Assembly (NCBI GenBank): GCA_964615975.1
Contig: CAZTTH010000006.1
Span: 1 to 64,000 of the forward strand
Length of the DNA: 64,000 nucleotides
DNA from: CAZTTH01 sp964615975
GTDB lineage: Bacteria > Verrucomicrobiota > Lentisphaeria > JABSQK01 > JAJFLO01
Reading direction: 5' to 3'
Positions 17,843-26,566 of the stretch are shown one piece after another; the stretch's first letter is position 1, and every line of letters starts with the position of its first letter. Under the pieces are notes generated by a model that was given only the letters and a program-made list of their open reading frames with translations, was not told the origin of the DNA and did not search any database. Position numbers and translations under genes: made by a program.

Positions 17843-18682
17843 TTACTCTTGTTTATGAAACTCGAAATAGTCTAGAATGATATTCACTGTAAGTTGTGCT
17901 TCAGTTGAATACGCCAATCGTTGATGTTTGGGTAAATTTTGTATTTTTCTTGTGCCTACCAAGGTAGGGTTGGGATTTAATTGAGATTCATTAATATTGA
18001 GGTCCATACTTCTAACCGCAAAAAAATACTTAGCATCTAAAAGTGAATTTATAAATCTTGTTACTGATTTTAAATTACCTGTGAGTTTTAATCTAAAAGG
18101 CATAAAGCTATACAGATCTCTATTGATAAGTGAAAGATCATTCATCCGAATGAGTTCTTGTAGTTCATTAATTCCTGAATGTGATATGAGATAAACTATT
18201 TCTTGTATGATATCATATTGTTTTAATATGAGTGTGATTTCTGCTGAGTCAGGCAACACATCAGGTTGCATATATCTATCATAGGAAAAATATTGCAATG
18301 AACTCGGTAGCGACACTTCCTCGCTGCGTAATACATTTTCTAACTTAATACATTCTTGCCGTAAATGGACCTTAAATTTTAAAGCACTCATATCACTGTT
18401 GATATGAGGGGGAGGATATTTTTCTGTCAGATCTTTGATAAGTTGTCTAAATTGATTATTAGTAGTTTCAGCGTTTTGTGAAGCTTGTCTTTTATTTTCT
18501 TCCGAGAGTGCATATGAGCTGGTTATAAAACTTTTTTCAGCTTCCACGATTTTGTTTACTTCTTCTTGGTATTTTCCTATTTGGTTATTGAAATTTGCAA
18601 TTATCAAGCCTGCAGCTACAGTTCCAATTACCAATACCGCACAAAGTACAATCCAAAAAATATGTTTCTTTATAACTTCCAT
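17843..18682 (-). CDS. Amuc_1100-like pilus-associated protein
   Basis: 279 residues. An N-terminal membrane helix (about 7-29, IFWIVLCAVLVIGTVAAGLIIA) leads into a long coiled coil (to about 80) and an alpha/beta domain of the PilO/PilN ferredoxin-like type (for example YSFMPFRLKLTGNLKSVTRFI). This is the layout of Akkermansia Amuc_1100 and of PilO. It should sit in the inner membrane as part of the alignment complex. It lies 23 bases after the PilM-like gene and 11 before the next gene. Similarity to Amuc_1100 is judged from order and architecture, not from an alignment. Confidence 0.75.
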   Translation of the reverse strand: MEVIKKHIFWIVLCAVLVIGTVAAGLIIANFNNQIGKYQEEVNKIVEAEKSFITSSYALSEENKRQASQNAETTNNQFRQLIKDLTEKYPPPHINSDMSALKFKVHLRQECIKLENVLRSEEVSLPSSLQYFSYDRYMQPDVLPDSAEITLILKQYDIIQEIVYLISHSGINELQELIRMNDLSLINRDLYSFMPFRLKLTGNLKSVTRFINSLLDAKYFFAVRSMDLNINESQLNPNPTLVGTRKIQNLPKHQRLAYSTEAQLTVNIILDYFEFHKQE

Positions 18683-18705
18683 TACATGTCCCGGTACATT
18701 GTTTA

Positions 18706-20610
18706 TTAACGTTTAGTAATGATCGCGTATTGTAACTTCAATTGAATCCTGAAAGTGGTTAAATTCCGATAATTCTCTGAAAATCGGCTTTCTAGGATTC
18801 GTGTTTCTTCAGGATCGTCGGAAAATAATACTGAGTTTTGTAAACTTTTTAATAGAGTTTCGGTAAGAATAATATCGGGGTGAAATTGATTTGTTCCCCA
18901 AAATGGTTCAATCTTTTGAGTGTTTTCAGCACTATTATTGATATTGTTATCATTTATGGTATTTAATGATTCGCTAAATGCAGCTATTTGATCATCAGTG
19001 AATATTTTTCGCGGAGGCTCAGTGCTTGGAATCGCGATTGAATGACCTACTAAGTCAAACCAAACTATCATGTCTTGACCCCCAGCATCTACAGTGGCTT
19101 GAGAAGTCCTACGGCTACTAAAGGGGTTGCTTCCCTTTTTAATTGTTGATGTATCTCTCTTTTTAGTTGGTGCCTGTTTGGGGGCGGTCATGACCGTGAT
19201 TCCAGTAAACCAAACATCTTGCGGTTTGGTGAGTTGTAATGAGTTATAAAACACGCTCCATCCATAACGGTAATCAAGTATTTCAATGATATTGTCAATT
19301 TTGCTAACCACCGATTTTTGTTGCGTCTCTAAGTTAGAAATATCATCCTTAATACGATTCAATCGATCAACATTTGCTTTTTTAGTTTCAGCAGTGCGTT
19401 TGTACAATGCAACTTTTTTCCAGTTTACACCAGCTAATACAAAGATAATAGTGAACCAGACTAAGCAACTAACAATGATGAATGGTTTTTTGGTGGCAAA
19501 GGATTGTTGTTTTTTTACCGATTCCGGAGTCAGGCTAATTTCAATAGGACATTCTAAGGAATTTCGTAGTCCAACACCAATTGTAGTCGGGTACAAATGA
19601 GCATTTTCTTCCAATAATTTTATGTCAAGCGATCTATCTAGCGTAATTATTTTAAATGGATTAAGATAACTAACTTCAATGCGAAGTTTTTCTGAAAAAA
19701 AGTGATCGGTGAATGCCATCGTAGAGCTTCCACCACACAAATACAAGTGAGTTGGTTTGTTCCCTTTTTGTTGAGTTCGATAGACGCTGATAGATCTATT
19801 AACTTCTCCATGAAGTCTTGTCATCACATTGCGAATAATTTTAGAAATTGTTGCAGCTACTTCCGATTCTGGTTCTTCATAGGCACCACCCAAGGCAACA
19901 AAACCATGACGTCTTTTCAAGGTTTCGGCTTCGGTATTATTTATAGCAAATTCTTTTGCTATTTGTTGAGTTATTGAAAACCCCCCAATCGGAATAATTC
20001 GCGCAAAAAATCTTTTACCATCAAGGAATAATAAGGTTGTGCAACGTCCACCAATATCTAAAATCATTGCACAATCTTTATCTCCGATGTGGTTAGCCCT
20101 GGCTACGTTGTATAAAGCGGATGGTGCAAAATCGATGAGTTGAGGTTTTAACCCTATGCTAGTGATCGCTTCGATGATGGTTTCAACCACGTCATTTTTA
20201 ATCACAACAAACATTACTTCAAGTTCATCTTCAGCTCCAGTTAGTAACTGATAATCCCATATGACTTCATCCATTGGAAATGGAACATTTTGTTTGGCTT
20301 CATATTCGACAATTTGCTTTATGCGTCCTTCCTCTTCAGAGACAGGAGGCAAATTTACAAATCTCATAAAAGCTGCTTGACCAGATAGACTAATTGAAGT
20401 TTTCTTGGTGGTAAAGTTTCCTTGATCATATACTGCCTTCAAGGTCGACGCTATAGCCTCAACTCGATTGGACTCTAACTGTTGATCATTTAATTCAGCG
20501 ATACCAAATCGACGTAAGATGAGTCCACCACTAGATGGGTACTCGAACTCACAAATCCGCAAACTGGTTGAGCCGATATCTATTGCAAGTCCTAATTCTT
20601 GATTAGCCAT
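18706..20610 (-). CDS. pilM: PilM-PilN-like fusion, type IV pilus inner-membrane platform protein
   Basis: 634 residues. The N-terminal 360 are an actin-like PilM/FtsA-type ATPase: phosphate-1 motif LAIDIGSTSLRI at 8-19, IVEYEAKQNVPFPMDEV at about 100-116, phosphate-2 AMILDIGGRCTTLLF at about 181-195, and the adenosine motif LYLCGGSS at 289-296. After this comes one membrane helix (376-396), a coiled coil (about 400-440) and a periplasmic PilN-like domain. Separate PilM and PilN bind each other at the inner membrane, so a fusion is consistent with function. It is the first gene of the operon. A TATAAT on the minus strand (20636-20641) lies just upstream, with no ribosome-binding site visible before ATG 20610. 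Confidence 0.85.
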   Translation of the reverse strand: MANQELGLAIDIGSTSLRICEFEYPSSGGLILRRFGIAELNDQQLESNRVEAIASTLKAVYDQGNFTTKKTSISLSGQAAFMRFVNLPPVSEEEGRIKQIVEYEAKQNVPFPMDEVIWDYQLLTGAEDELEVMFVVIKNDVVETIIEAITSIGLKPQLIDFAPSALYNVARANHIGDKDCAMILDIGGRCTTLLFLDGKRFFARIIPIGGFSITQQIAKEFAINNTEAETLKRRHGFVALGGAYEEPESEVAATISKIIRNVMTRLHGEVNRSISVYRTQQKGNKPTHLYLCGGSSTMAFTDHFFSEKLRIEVSYLNPFKIITLDRSLDIKLLEENAHLYPTTIGVGLRNSLECPIEISLTPESVKKQQSFATKKPFIIVSCLVWFTIIFVLAGVNWKKVALYKRTAETKKANVDRLNRIKDDISNLETQQKSVVSKIDNIIEILDYRYGWSVFYNSLQLTKPQDVWFTGITVMTAPKQAPTKKRDTSTIKKGSNPFSSRRTSQATVDAGGQDMIVWFDLVGHSIAIPSTEPPRKIFTDDQIAAFSESLNTINDNNINNSAENTQKIEPFWGTNQFHPDIILTETLLKSLQNSVLFSDDPEETRILESRFSENYRNLTTFRIQLKLQYAIITKR

Positions 20611-21216
20611 AATAGAAATTTATCAGTTGTTATTGATTATAAACTCAAATGTATTGTAATTGAAACATGTCTACTTAGTATATCATAATGATCAAGTTAA
20701 CCTGTTTATTTCACGCTAACTAATAAAATTTTTGTTAAATCTTTTTATTCCTCTCGACTAATTTTCGCTAAAAACAATTGGATTGTAGAAAAATGATTTT
20801 TTTTTATCATCGATAATGACCATATATTGAAAATATTCAGGGCACATAAAAAAATTTGGGATTCAGTCTCGATTAAATCAGCAGTAAGTCGAGTATTATT
20901 TTTTCTGTATTTTGAGCATATAAATGCAGTGAAATCATTAAATGATAAATTCCCAATTAATAAAATATGTCACTTTAGAAATTTTTCAGATTTAATTATA
21001 CTTTGTTTTAATGTCTTCAAGGATAATAAAAAGAATAAAATAGAATTTTCAAAACTGTTGAATTGGAGGAGAACATATAACCCTTCATTCTGGTTAATGC
21101 TATATCGAAACATAATTTATTCTCTTTGGTATTAGTACATATATCTCGAAAATCATAGATTAATTATTACGGTATTTAGCAAAGGCTATATATAAAATAT
21201 TTTGCATTTTCTTTCT
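20611..21216. other. 606-bp intergenic region, pilus operon promoter side
   Basis: Very AT-rich. It must contain the promoter of the minus-strand pilus operon; a perfect minus-strand TATAAT at 20636-20641 is the only candidate box. A 102-codon plus-strand frame (20827-21135) starts with TTG, lacks a ribosome-binding site and resembles nothing known, so I do not call it a gene. No stable hairpin followed by T residues was found after floA. Confidence 0.4.
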
Positions 21217-22176
21217 TTATTGGTCTCCAATATCCCAGAGTCTATACCCTGATCCATGAAATAAAGGAATCGGACGTCTCCATAACTTGCCAATCATACA
21301 TTGTGTCCTAATTGATTTAGGAATTATGGTATTAGAAAGCACTAATTGTGATTGCATGTTAACAACACGGGCATGCATTTCTCTTTCTGTTGCAATTGCC
21401 ATGACCCGTCGAGTTTCTGCTTTAGCCTGAGCCACTTTTTTGTCTGCTTCTGCCTGGATCTCCTGCAGGCGAGCACCCACATTATCAACAATGGTTATCT
21501 CAGCCACATCAACAGAAATAATTTCAAAAGCTGTTCCATTGTCTAGCCCTTTGTTTAAGATATGCTTAGTTATTAATTCTGGTGCCTGTAGAATATCTTT
21601 ATGGCTGTGAGCTGCACCAATAGCCGCAACAATTCCCTCGCCGACCCTAGCAATAACCGTCCGTTCACTCGCGCCCCCAATCAAACGATCGAAATTGGCC
21701 TTAACAGTTACTCGAACTTTTATACTTAATCTGATACCATCTTGGGCAACTCCCAATATAAGATCTGAATTTGACTCGGGACAATTAAGTACGATTGGCA
21801 TGATTGTCATTTTAATTGCTTTGCTAACATTTCTCCCCGCAAGGTCTAATGCGGCAATTTGTTGAAAAGTATAAGACAAGGCAGCATTATTTGCCGTAAT
21901 TAATGCTTCGGTAATAGAACTTAAGTTTCCCCCGGCTAGGGCGACGGTTTCAAGTTCATTGACATGAATATTTATACCTGCCTTACAAAGTGCGATATAG
22001 TGATTAGCAACAAAATTTGGATTAAGATTCCTGAGTTTCATCCCGATTAATTGGTATAAAGAAATAGGTACACCTGATGATTTGACCTGGATCCAAACTG
22101 TTAATAAGGGTAGAAAGGTTACCATAACAATTACTATTGGAAGAAGAAGAATAAACAGAGTCAGATATACAATCAT
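21217..22176 (-). CDS. floA: Flotillin-like protein FloA
   Basis: 319 residues. A short membrane hairpin at the N-terminus (about 2-28) is followed by the FloA/YqfA sequence: LIGMKLRNLNPNFVANHYI, then GINIHVNELETVALAGGNL, an SPFH core (about 90-240) and a coiled coil with AEADKKVAQAKAETRRVMAI. FloA scaffolds detergent-resistant membrane microdomains. The ATG lies three bases after the guaB stop, so the two are co-transcribed. The C-terminal tail (YRLWDIGDQ end) is shorter and different from Bacillus FloA. Confidence 0.9.
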   Translation of the reverse strand: MIVYLTLFILLLPIVIVMVTFLPLLTVWIQVKSSGVPISLYQLIGMKLRNLNPNFVANHYIALCKAGINIHVNELETVALAGGNLSSITEALITANNAALSYTFQQIAALDLAGRNVSKAIKMTIMPIVLNCPESNSDLILGVAQDGIRLSIKVRVTVKANFDRLIGGASERTVIARVGEGIVAAIGAAHSHKDILQAPELITKHILNKGLDNGTAFEIISVDVAEITIVDNVGARLQEIQAEADKKVAQAKAETRRVMAIATEREMHARVVNMQSQLVLSNTIIPKSIRTQCMIGKLWRRPIPLFHGSGYRLWDIGDQ

Positions 22177-22179
22177 GCT

Positions 22180-23691
22180 TCACTCAGATGAACTATAATT
22201 TGGCGCGTCTTTAATGATTTTAACTCCATGGGGATGAGCTTCTTTTAACCCAGCAAATGTTACTCTGGTAAAATTAGCTTTAGATCTAAGATCAACCAGG
22301 TTTTTGGCACCACTGTAACCCATGGCAAATTTCAATCCACCAACAAATTGATTTAAGACTTCGGCCAGAGAACCACGGTACTGCACTAACCCTTCTACTC
22401 CTTGAGGTACTAATTTATGTGGTTGATCGCTACTATCATGATAGTAGCGATCGCGACTTCCATTACCTTTTTTCATTGACTCCACACTACCCATTCCTCT
22501 ATATACTACATAAGTGCGTCCCTGATGCAATATTTTTTCACCAGGACTTTCTAATGTTCCAGCTAGTGCCGAACCCATCATTACCGATGCGCCACCAACA
22601 GCTAATGCTTTGGGAACATCTCCCGAATGTTTAATGCCACCGTCAGCGATTATTGGCACTTCATTTCCAATCTGTCTGTATACATCATGTATGGCAGTGA
22701 GTTGCGGAACGCCGACACCTGTCACAACTCGAGTTGTGCAGATTGATCCTGGCCCGATACCAACCTTTAAGGCATCGGCACCAGCTTCAATTAAATCTTG
22801 AGCTGCTTTCATGGTAACTATATTGCCGGCAATAAGATCAACATTATTGTCATGAGTTGATTTTAATCTGCGAACCATTTGGAGGACATCATAGGTGTGA
22901 CCGTGTGAGGTATCGATAACTAATGCGTCAACTCCTGCGTTTACCAATTTCGCAGCTCTGTCATTGTCCGTGGGGCCAATGGCAGCTGCTACACGCAATT
23001 TATGAAATTTGTCTCGATTTATATTGGGTTCATTATTCTGAATCAGTGACTTCACATCGTGAAAACTATAAAGTCCAATCAAGCGACCCTGTTTATCAAT
23101 CAAGGGTAATTTACCCACCTTTTTTTCAATCATGATCTCAAATGCTTCAATGAGCGTGGTTCCCTCTGATGCCGTGATTAACTTGACAGTCATACCATCT
23201 TCAACAGGAATATTCACATCTTTTAAAAATTTGATGTCTTTAGCTGTGATAATACCGCGAAGTACTCCTCTATCATCAACAATCGGAAATCCAGAAAAGT
23301 TATATCGACGGCGTTCCTTTTCTGCTAACAACTCAGAAATGTGAATGCCTAAGGGAAAAGATACAGGATTTTCAATCAGTCCATTTAAGTATTTTTTTAC
23401 CTTTCGAACTTCCTCTGATTGTCTCTCGATTGACATATTTCGGTGTATTACACCAATCCCTCCACTTAATGCCATGGCTATTGCCATTTCTGCTTCTGTT
23501 ACCGTATCCATCGCGGCACTCACAAAGGGTATTGTTAGCTCTATATTTCGAGAAAATTTAGTTTTTACAGAGGCTTCCATAGGATGAAAATCTGCAAAAT
23601 TTGGGGACAGTGATACATCATCGAATGTCAATCCCTCTCCTGGGAATAATGACATAAACCTATCAATGTGTGTAAGTGAGGGTGAAGACAT
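22180..23691 (-). CDS. guaB: Inosine-5'-monophosphate dehydrogenase
   Basis: 503 residues, full length. It catalyses NAD-dependent IMP to XMP conversion, the first step committed to GMP. The catalytic Cys318 lies in GPGSICTTRVV, with GVGVPQ following. Residues about 100-220 are paired CBS domains that sense adenine and guanine nucleotides. The mobile flap reads RDRYYHDSSDQPHKLVPQGVEG and is a few residues longer than in E. coli. It is the first gene of a two-gene unit with floA, and the 426 bp upstream are shared with dnaK in the opposite direction. Confidence 0.97.
   Translation of the reverse strand: MSSPSLTHIDRFMSLFPGEGLTFDDVSLSPNFADFHPMEASVKTKFSRNIELTIPFVSAAMDTVTEAEMAIAMALSGGIGVIHRNMSIERQSEEVRKVKKYLNGLIENPVSFPLGIHISELLAEKERRRYNFSGFPIVDDRGVLRGIITAKDIKFLKDVNIPVEDGMTVKLITASEGTTLIEAFEIMIEKKVGKLPLIDKQGRLIGLYSFHDVKSLIQNNEPNINRDKFHKLRVAAAIGPTDNDRAAKLVNAGVDALVIDTSHGHTYDVLQMVRRLKSTHDNNVDLIAGNIVTMKAAQDLIEAGADALKVGIGPGSICTTRVVTGVGVPQLTAIHDVYRQIGNEVPIIADGGIKHSGDVPKALAVGGASVMMGSALAGTLESPGEKILHQGRTYVVYRGMGSVESMKKGNGSRDRYYHDSSDQPHKLVPQGVEGLVQYRGSLAEVLNQFVGGLKFAMGYSGAKNLVDLRSKANFTRVTFAGLKEAHPHGVKIIKDAPNYSSSE
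22425..22452. repeat. 28-bp perfect palindrome inside guaB
   Basis: GATCGCTACTATCA is followed immediately by its exact reverse complement, with no spacer. It encodes the flap segment DRYYHDSSD. Confidence 0.85.
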
Positions 23692-24117
23692 AAGTATAGT
23701 TCCATCAAGTTAGAATTAATCACATCCAGTATTCAGAAGTAATAGAAATGGTCAGTTTAATGGATGCAAGCATGTCGGCTATATATCTATGGATAAAAAC
23801 CTGCCAGTTATCTTTCAGTTTTTACATAGATTGAACATTTCTTCTTTTAACATATTTGCTAAGAATAATCAATTTATTTTGTGTTTGGTAAAATGCCATC
23901 TGTGACAGAATTGCACATTCTGCTATGGCGCAGACTGTGACATTCTCTTGATTTTTGCAAATAATCTAATTTTATGTGATATTAAAAAATTATATAATAA
24001 CTTATTTATTAACATTATACATATTATAAATGTAGATTGGTATTGTCATTGCTAAGTACAAAATTGAATTTAGATTTTTTAGCAACTTTATTTTTGTTTT
24101 CTTAAGGAGAAGGTGCA
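23692..24117. promoter_or_regulatory. 426-bp guaB/dnaK divergent regulatory region
   Basis: AT-rich. It contains a direct repeat CTGTGACA (23900-23907 and 23935-23942, 35 bases apart) and an inverted repeat CAGAAT-N5-ATTCTG (23906-23922) overlapping the first copy. A TATAAT lies at 23993-23998, about 120 bases before dnaK, without a good -35. No CIRCE element (TTAGCACTC-N9-GAGTGCTAA) is present, so heat-shock control by HrcA is not supported here. AAGGAG precedes the dnaK ATG. Confidence 0.35.
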
Positions 24118-26073
24118 ATGGCAAAAATTATCGGCATTGATTTAGGTACAACAAATTCATGTATGGCTATCATGGAAGGTGGTGAAGCAGTAGTCATACC
24201 GAATGCAGAGGGACACCGAACAACTCCATCGGTTGTCGCATTCACAAAAACAGGAGAACGACTAGTAGGACAAACAGCAAAACGTCAGGCTGTTACAAAC
24301 CCTCAACGAACAATTTTTTCAATAAAACGATTTATGGGGCGTAAATATTCTGAAGTTAAAAATGAAATCAAGCTCGTTCCCTATGAAACCATTGAAGCAA
24401 TAAATGGTGATGCACATGTAAAGATTGATGATAAATCTTACTCTCCACCTGAAATATCCGCAATGATCTTAGCGAAACTAAAAGCTGATGCTGAGGCTTA
24501 TTTAGGGGAAAAAATTACTGAAGCTGTAATTACTGTGCCTGCGTATTTTAATGATAGTCAACGACAGGCTACCAAAGATGCAGGTCGAATAGCTGGATTA
24601 AACGTTCGGCGCATAATCAATGAACCTACAGCCGCATCGCTAGCATATGGATTAGATAAAAAGAAAGATGAAAAAATTGCCGTTTACGATTTGGGGGGAG
24701 GTACATTTGATGTGTCAATCCTCGAATTAGGCGATGGTGTCTTTGAAGTCAAATCAACCAACGGGGATACTCATTTAGGGGGTGATGACTTTGATGAAGC
24801 GATCATCAATTGGTTGGTTACAGAATTTAAAAAAGAAAATACAATGGATTTACGTAGTGATCCCATGGCACTCCAACGGCTTAAAGAAGCTGCGGAAAAA
24901 GCTAAATGTGAATTGTCATCTAGTAATTCAACCGATATCAATTTGCCTTTTATTACTGCTGATGCGTCCGGCCCAAAGCACCTGACTCAAACTTTAACCA
25001 GGGCTAAATTGGAACAATTGACAGATAAACTTATTGAGAAGACGATTCAACCATGTCGAAATTGTCTTAGGGATGCCGGTTTAGAATCCACTAATATCAA
25101 TGAGGTGGTATTGGTTGGGGGCCAAACCAGAATGCCCAAAGTAATAGAAATTGCTCAAACCATATTTGGACGGGATCCACATCGTGGTGTGAATCCTGAT
25201 GAAGTAGTAGCTATCGGTGCTGCTATTCAAGGTGGAGTATTGGCAGGAGATGTCCAGGATGTTCTGTTGCTAGATGTTACACCCCTGTCATTGGGCATTG
25301 AAACATTAGGAGGAGTATTTACCAAGTTAATCGAGCGGAATACGACAATACCAACTAAAAAAACTGAGATATTTAGTACGGCGAGTGATAATCAACCTTC
25401 AGTTGAAATCCATGTCATGCAAGGTGAGCGGGAAATGGCCAGTAATAATAAATCAATTGGGAAATTTCATTTGGATGGTATACCACCTGCCCCCCGGGGA
25501 ATGCCGCAAATTGAAGTTATGTTCGATATTGATGCCAATGGGATTTTACATGTCTCTGCTAAAGACTTAGGAACGGGGAAATCCCAAAAAATCACCATCA
25601 CAGCGAATTCTGGATTAAGCGAATCTGAAATCGAAAAGATGATTAAGGATGCCAAGCTTCATTCGGAAGAAGATAGATCACGTAAAGAACAAATTGAAAT
25701 TAAAAACCGAGCTGATTCACTGGTATATCAAACAGAAAGACAATTGAACGAGTTTGGTGATAAAATACCGGATGAAATAAAAAAACCAGTTGAATCAGAC
25801 ATCGGAGATCTCAAGCAAGCCATCGCTGATAATAATACTGAAAAAATGAAAAAAATTATGGAAAAATTGCAGTCTAGCATGCAGAAGTTTGGCGAAGAAA
25901 TTTACCGTAATGCAAGCGCTAAGGCAAAATCCAAAGATGATGATAGGGAATCCGAAATAGAATCGGATTCTGAGGGTAAAAAATCTACTTCATCATCTAG
26001 TGCTGAACAAACCAAAGATCACGATGTGATTGACGCTGAGTTCGACATGGTAGATGAGGATAAACATAAATAG
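24118..26073 (+). CDS. dnaK: DnaK (Hsp70) chaperone
   Basis: 651 residues. The ATPase domain begins IIGIDLGTTNSCMAIMEGG, with the phosphate-2 loop VYDLGGGTFDVSILELGDG and VVLVGGQTRMPKV. The substrate-binding domain (about 385-505) begins after LLDVTPLSLGIETLGG, and the lid ends in an acidic tail (DHDVIDAEFDMVDEDKHK). It folds and protects cytoplasmic proteins in an ATP cycle with DnaJ and GrpE, neither of which is in this window. It is first in a run dnaK-groES-groEL on one strand with gaps of 133 and 63 bases, so the major chaperones may share transcription. AAGGAGAAGG stands upstream. Confidence 0.98.
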   Translation: MAKIIGIDLGTTNSCMAIMEGGEAVVIPNAEGHRTTPSVVAFTKTGERLVGQTAKRQAVTNPQRTIFSIKRFMGRKYSEVKNEIKLVPYETIEAINGDAHVKIDDKSYSPPEISAMILAKLKADAEAYLGEKITEAVITVPAYFNDSQRQATKDAGRIAGLNVRRIINEPTAASLAYGLDKKKDEKIAVYDLGGGTFDVSILELGDGVFEVKSTNGDTHLGGDDFDEAIINWLVTEFKKENTMDLRSDPMALQRLKEAAEKAKCELSSSNSTDINLPFITADASGPKHLTQTLTRAKLEQLTDKLIEKTIQPCRNCLRDAGLESTNINEVVLVGGQTRMPKVIEIAQTIFGRDPHRGVNPDEVVAIGAAIQGGVLAGDVQDVLLLDVTPLSLGIETLGGVFTKLIERNTTIPTKKTEIFSTASDNQPSVEIHVMQGEREMASNNKSIGKFHLDGIPPAPRGMPQIEVMFDIDANGILHVSAKDLGTGKSQKITITANSGLSESEIEKMIKDAKLHSEEDRSRKEQIEIKNRADSLVYQTERQLNEFGDKIPDEIKKPVESDIGDLKQAIADNNTEKMKKIMEKLQSSMQKFGEEIYRNASAKAKSKDDDRESEIESDSEGKKSTSSSSAEQTKDHDVIDAEFDMVDEDKHK

Positions 26074-26206
26074 AGAAAAATCATGAATATCATCTTCGTA
26101 ACGAAAACATATGAGCAATAAAATTTGACCAAAATTGAGTAATAAAAATTAACAAACCCAAACACTAATCAAAACAAAATATACAATCAACAAAAGGAGA
26201 CATACT

Positions 26207-26503
26207 ATGAGTAATCCCAAAATCAAGCCTTTGGGGGATCGCGTTCTGGTCGAAGCGATTCAGGACAAAGAACAAGTAAAGGGAGGGATCGTTATTCCTG
26301 ATAGTGCCAAAGAGAAACCACAGGAAGCGAAAGTCATTGCGTTGGGGACAGGTAAAACAGATGATAATGGCAAAAAAGTTCCATTTGAAGTAAAGGTTGG
26401 AGATCGGGTATTGACTTCAAAATATGGCGGAACGGATATAAAGCATAATAGCAAGGAATATAAAATTCTCAATTCCAGCGATGTTCTCGCAGTCTTGGAA
26501 TAG
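26207..26503 (+). CDS. groES: GroES co-chaperonin
   Basis: 98 residues, the standard length. It begins IKPLGDRVLVEAI and has the mobile loop around EKPQEAKVIALGTG and the GDRVLTSKYGGTDI segment. The heptameric lid of the GroEL folding chamber. An AAAAGGAGA ribosome-binding site precedes the ATG. It sits between dnaK and groEL. No CIRCE box is seen in the 133 bases upstream. Confidence 0.98.
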   Translation: MSNPKIKPLGDRVLVEAIQDKEQVKGGIVIPDSAKEKPQEAKVIALGTGKTDDNGKKVPFEVKVGDRVLTSKYGGTDIKHNSKEYKILNSSDVLAVLE

Positions 26504-26566
26504 CCACTTTTATTATGATCAATTAAAAAAACACAAAATTACAATTAAGAAAGGATATATATAATT

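Noticed and set aside
20827..21135. 102-codon plus-strand frame between the pilus operon and floA
   Set aside because: TTG start, no ribosome-binding site, very AT-rich and no recognisable motif.
23692..26206. CIRCE element for HrcA
   Set aside because: No TTAGCACTC...GAGTGCTAA palindrome before dnaK or groES.
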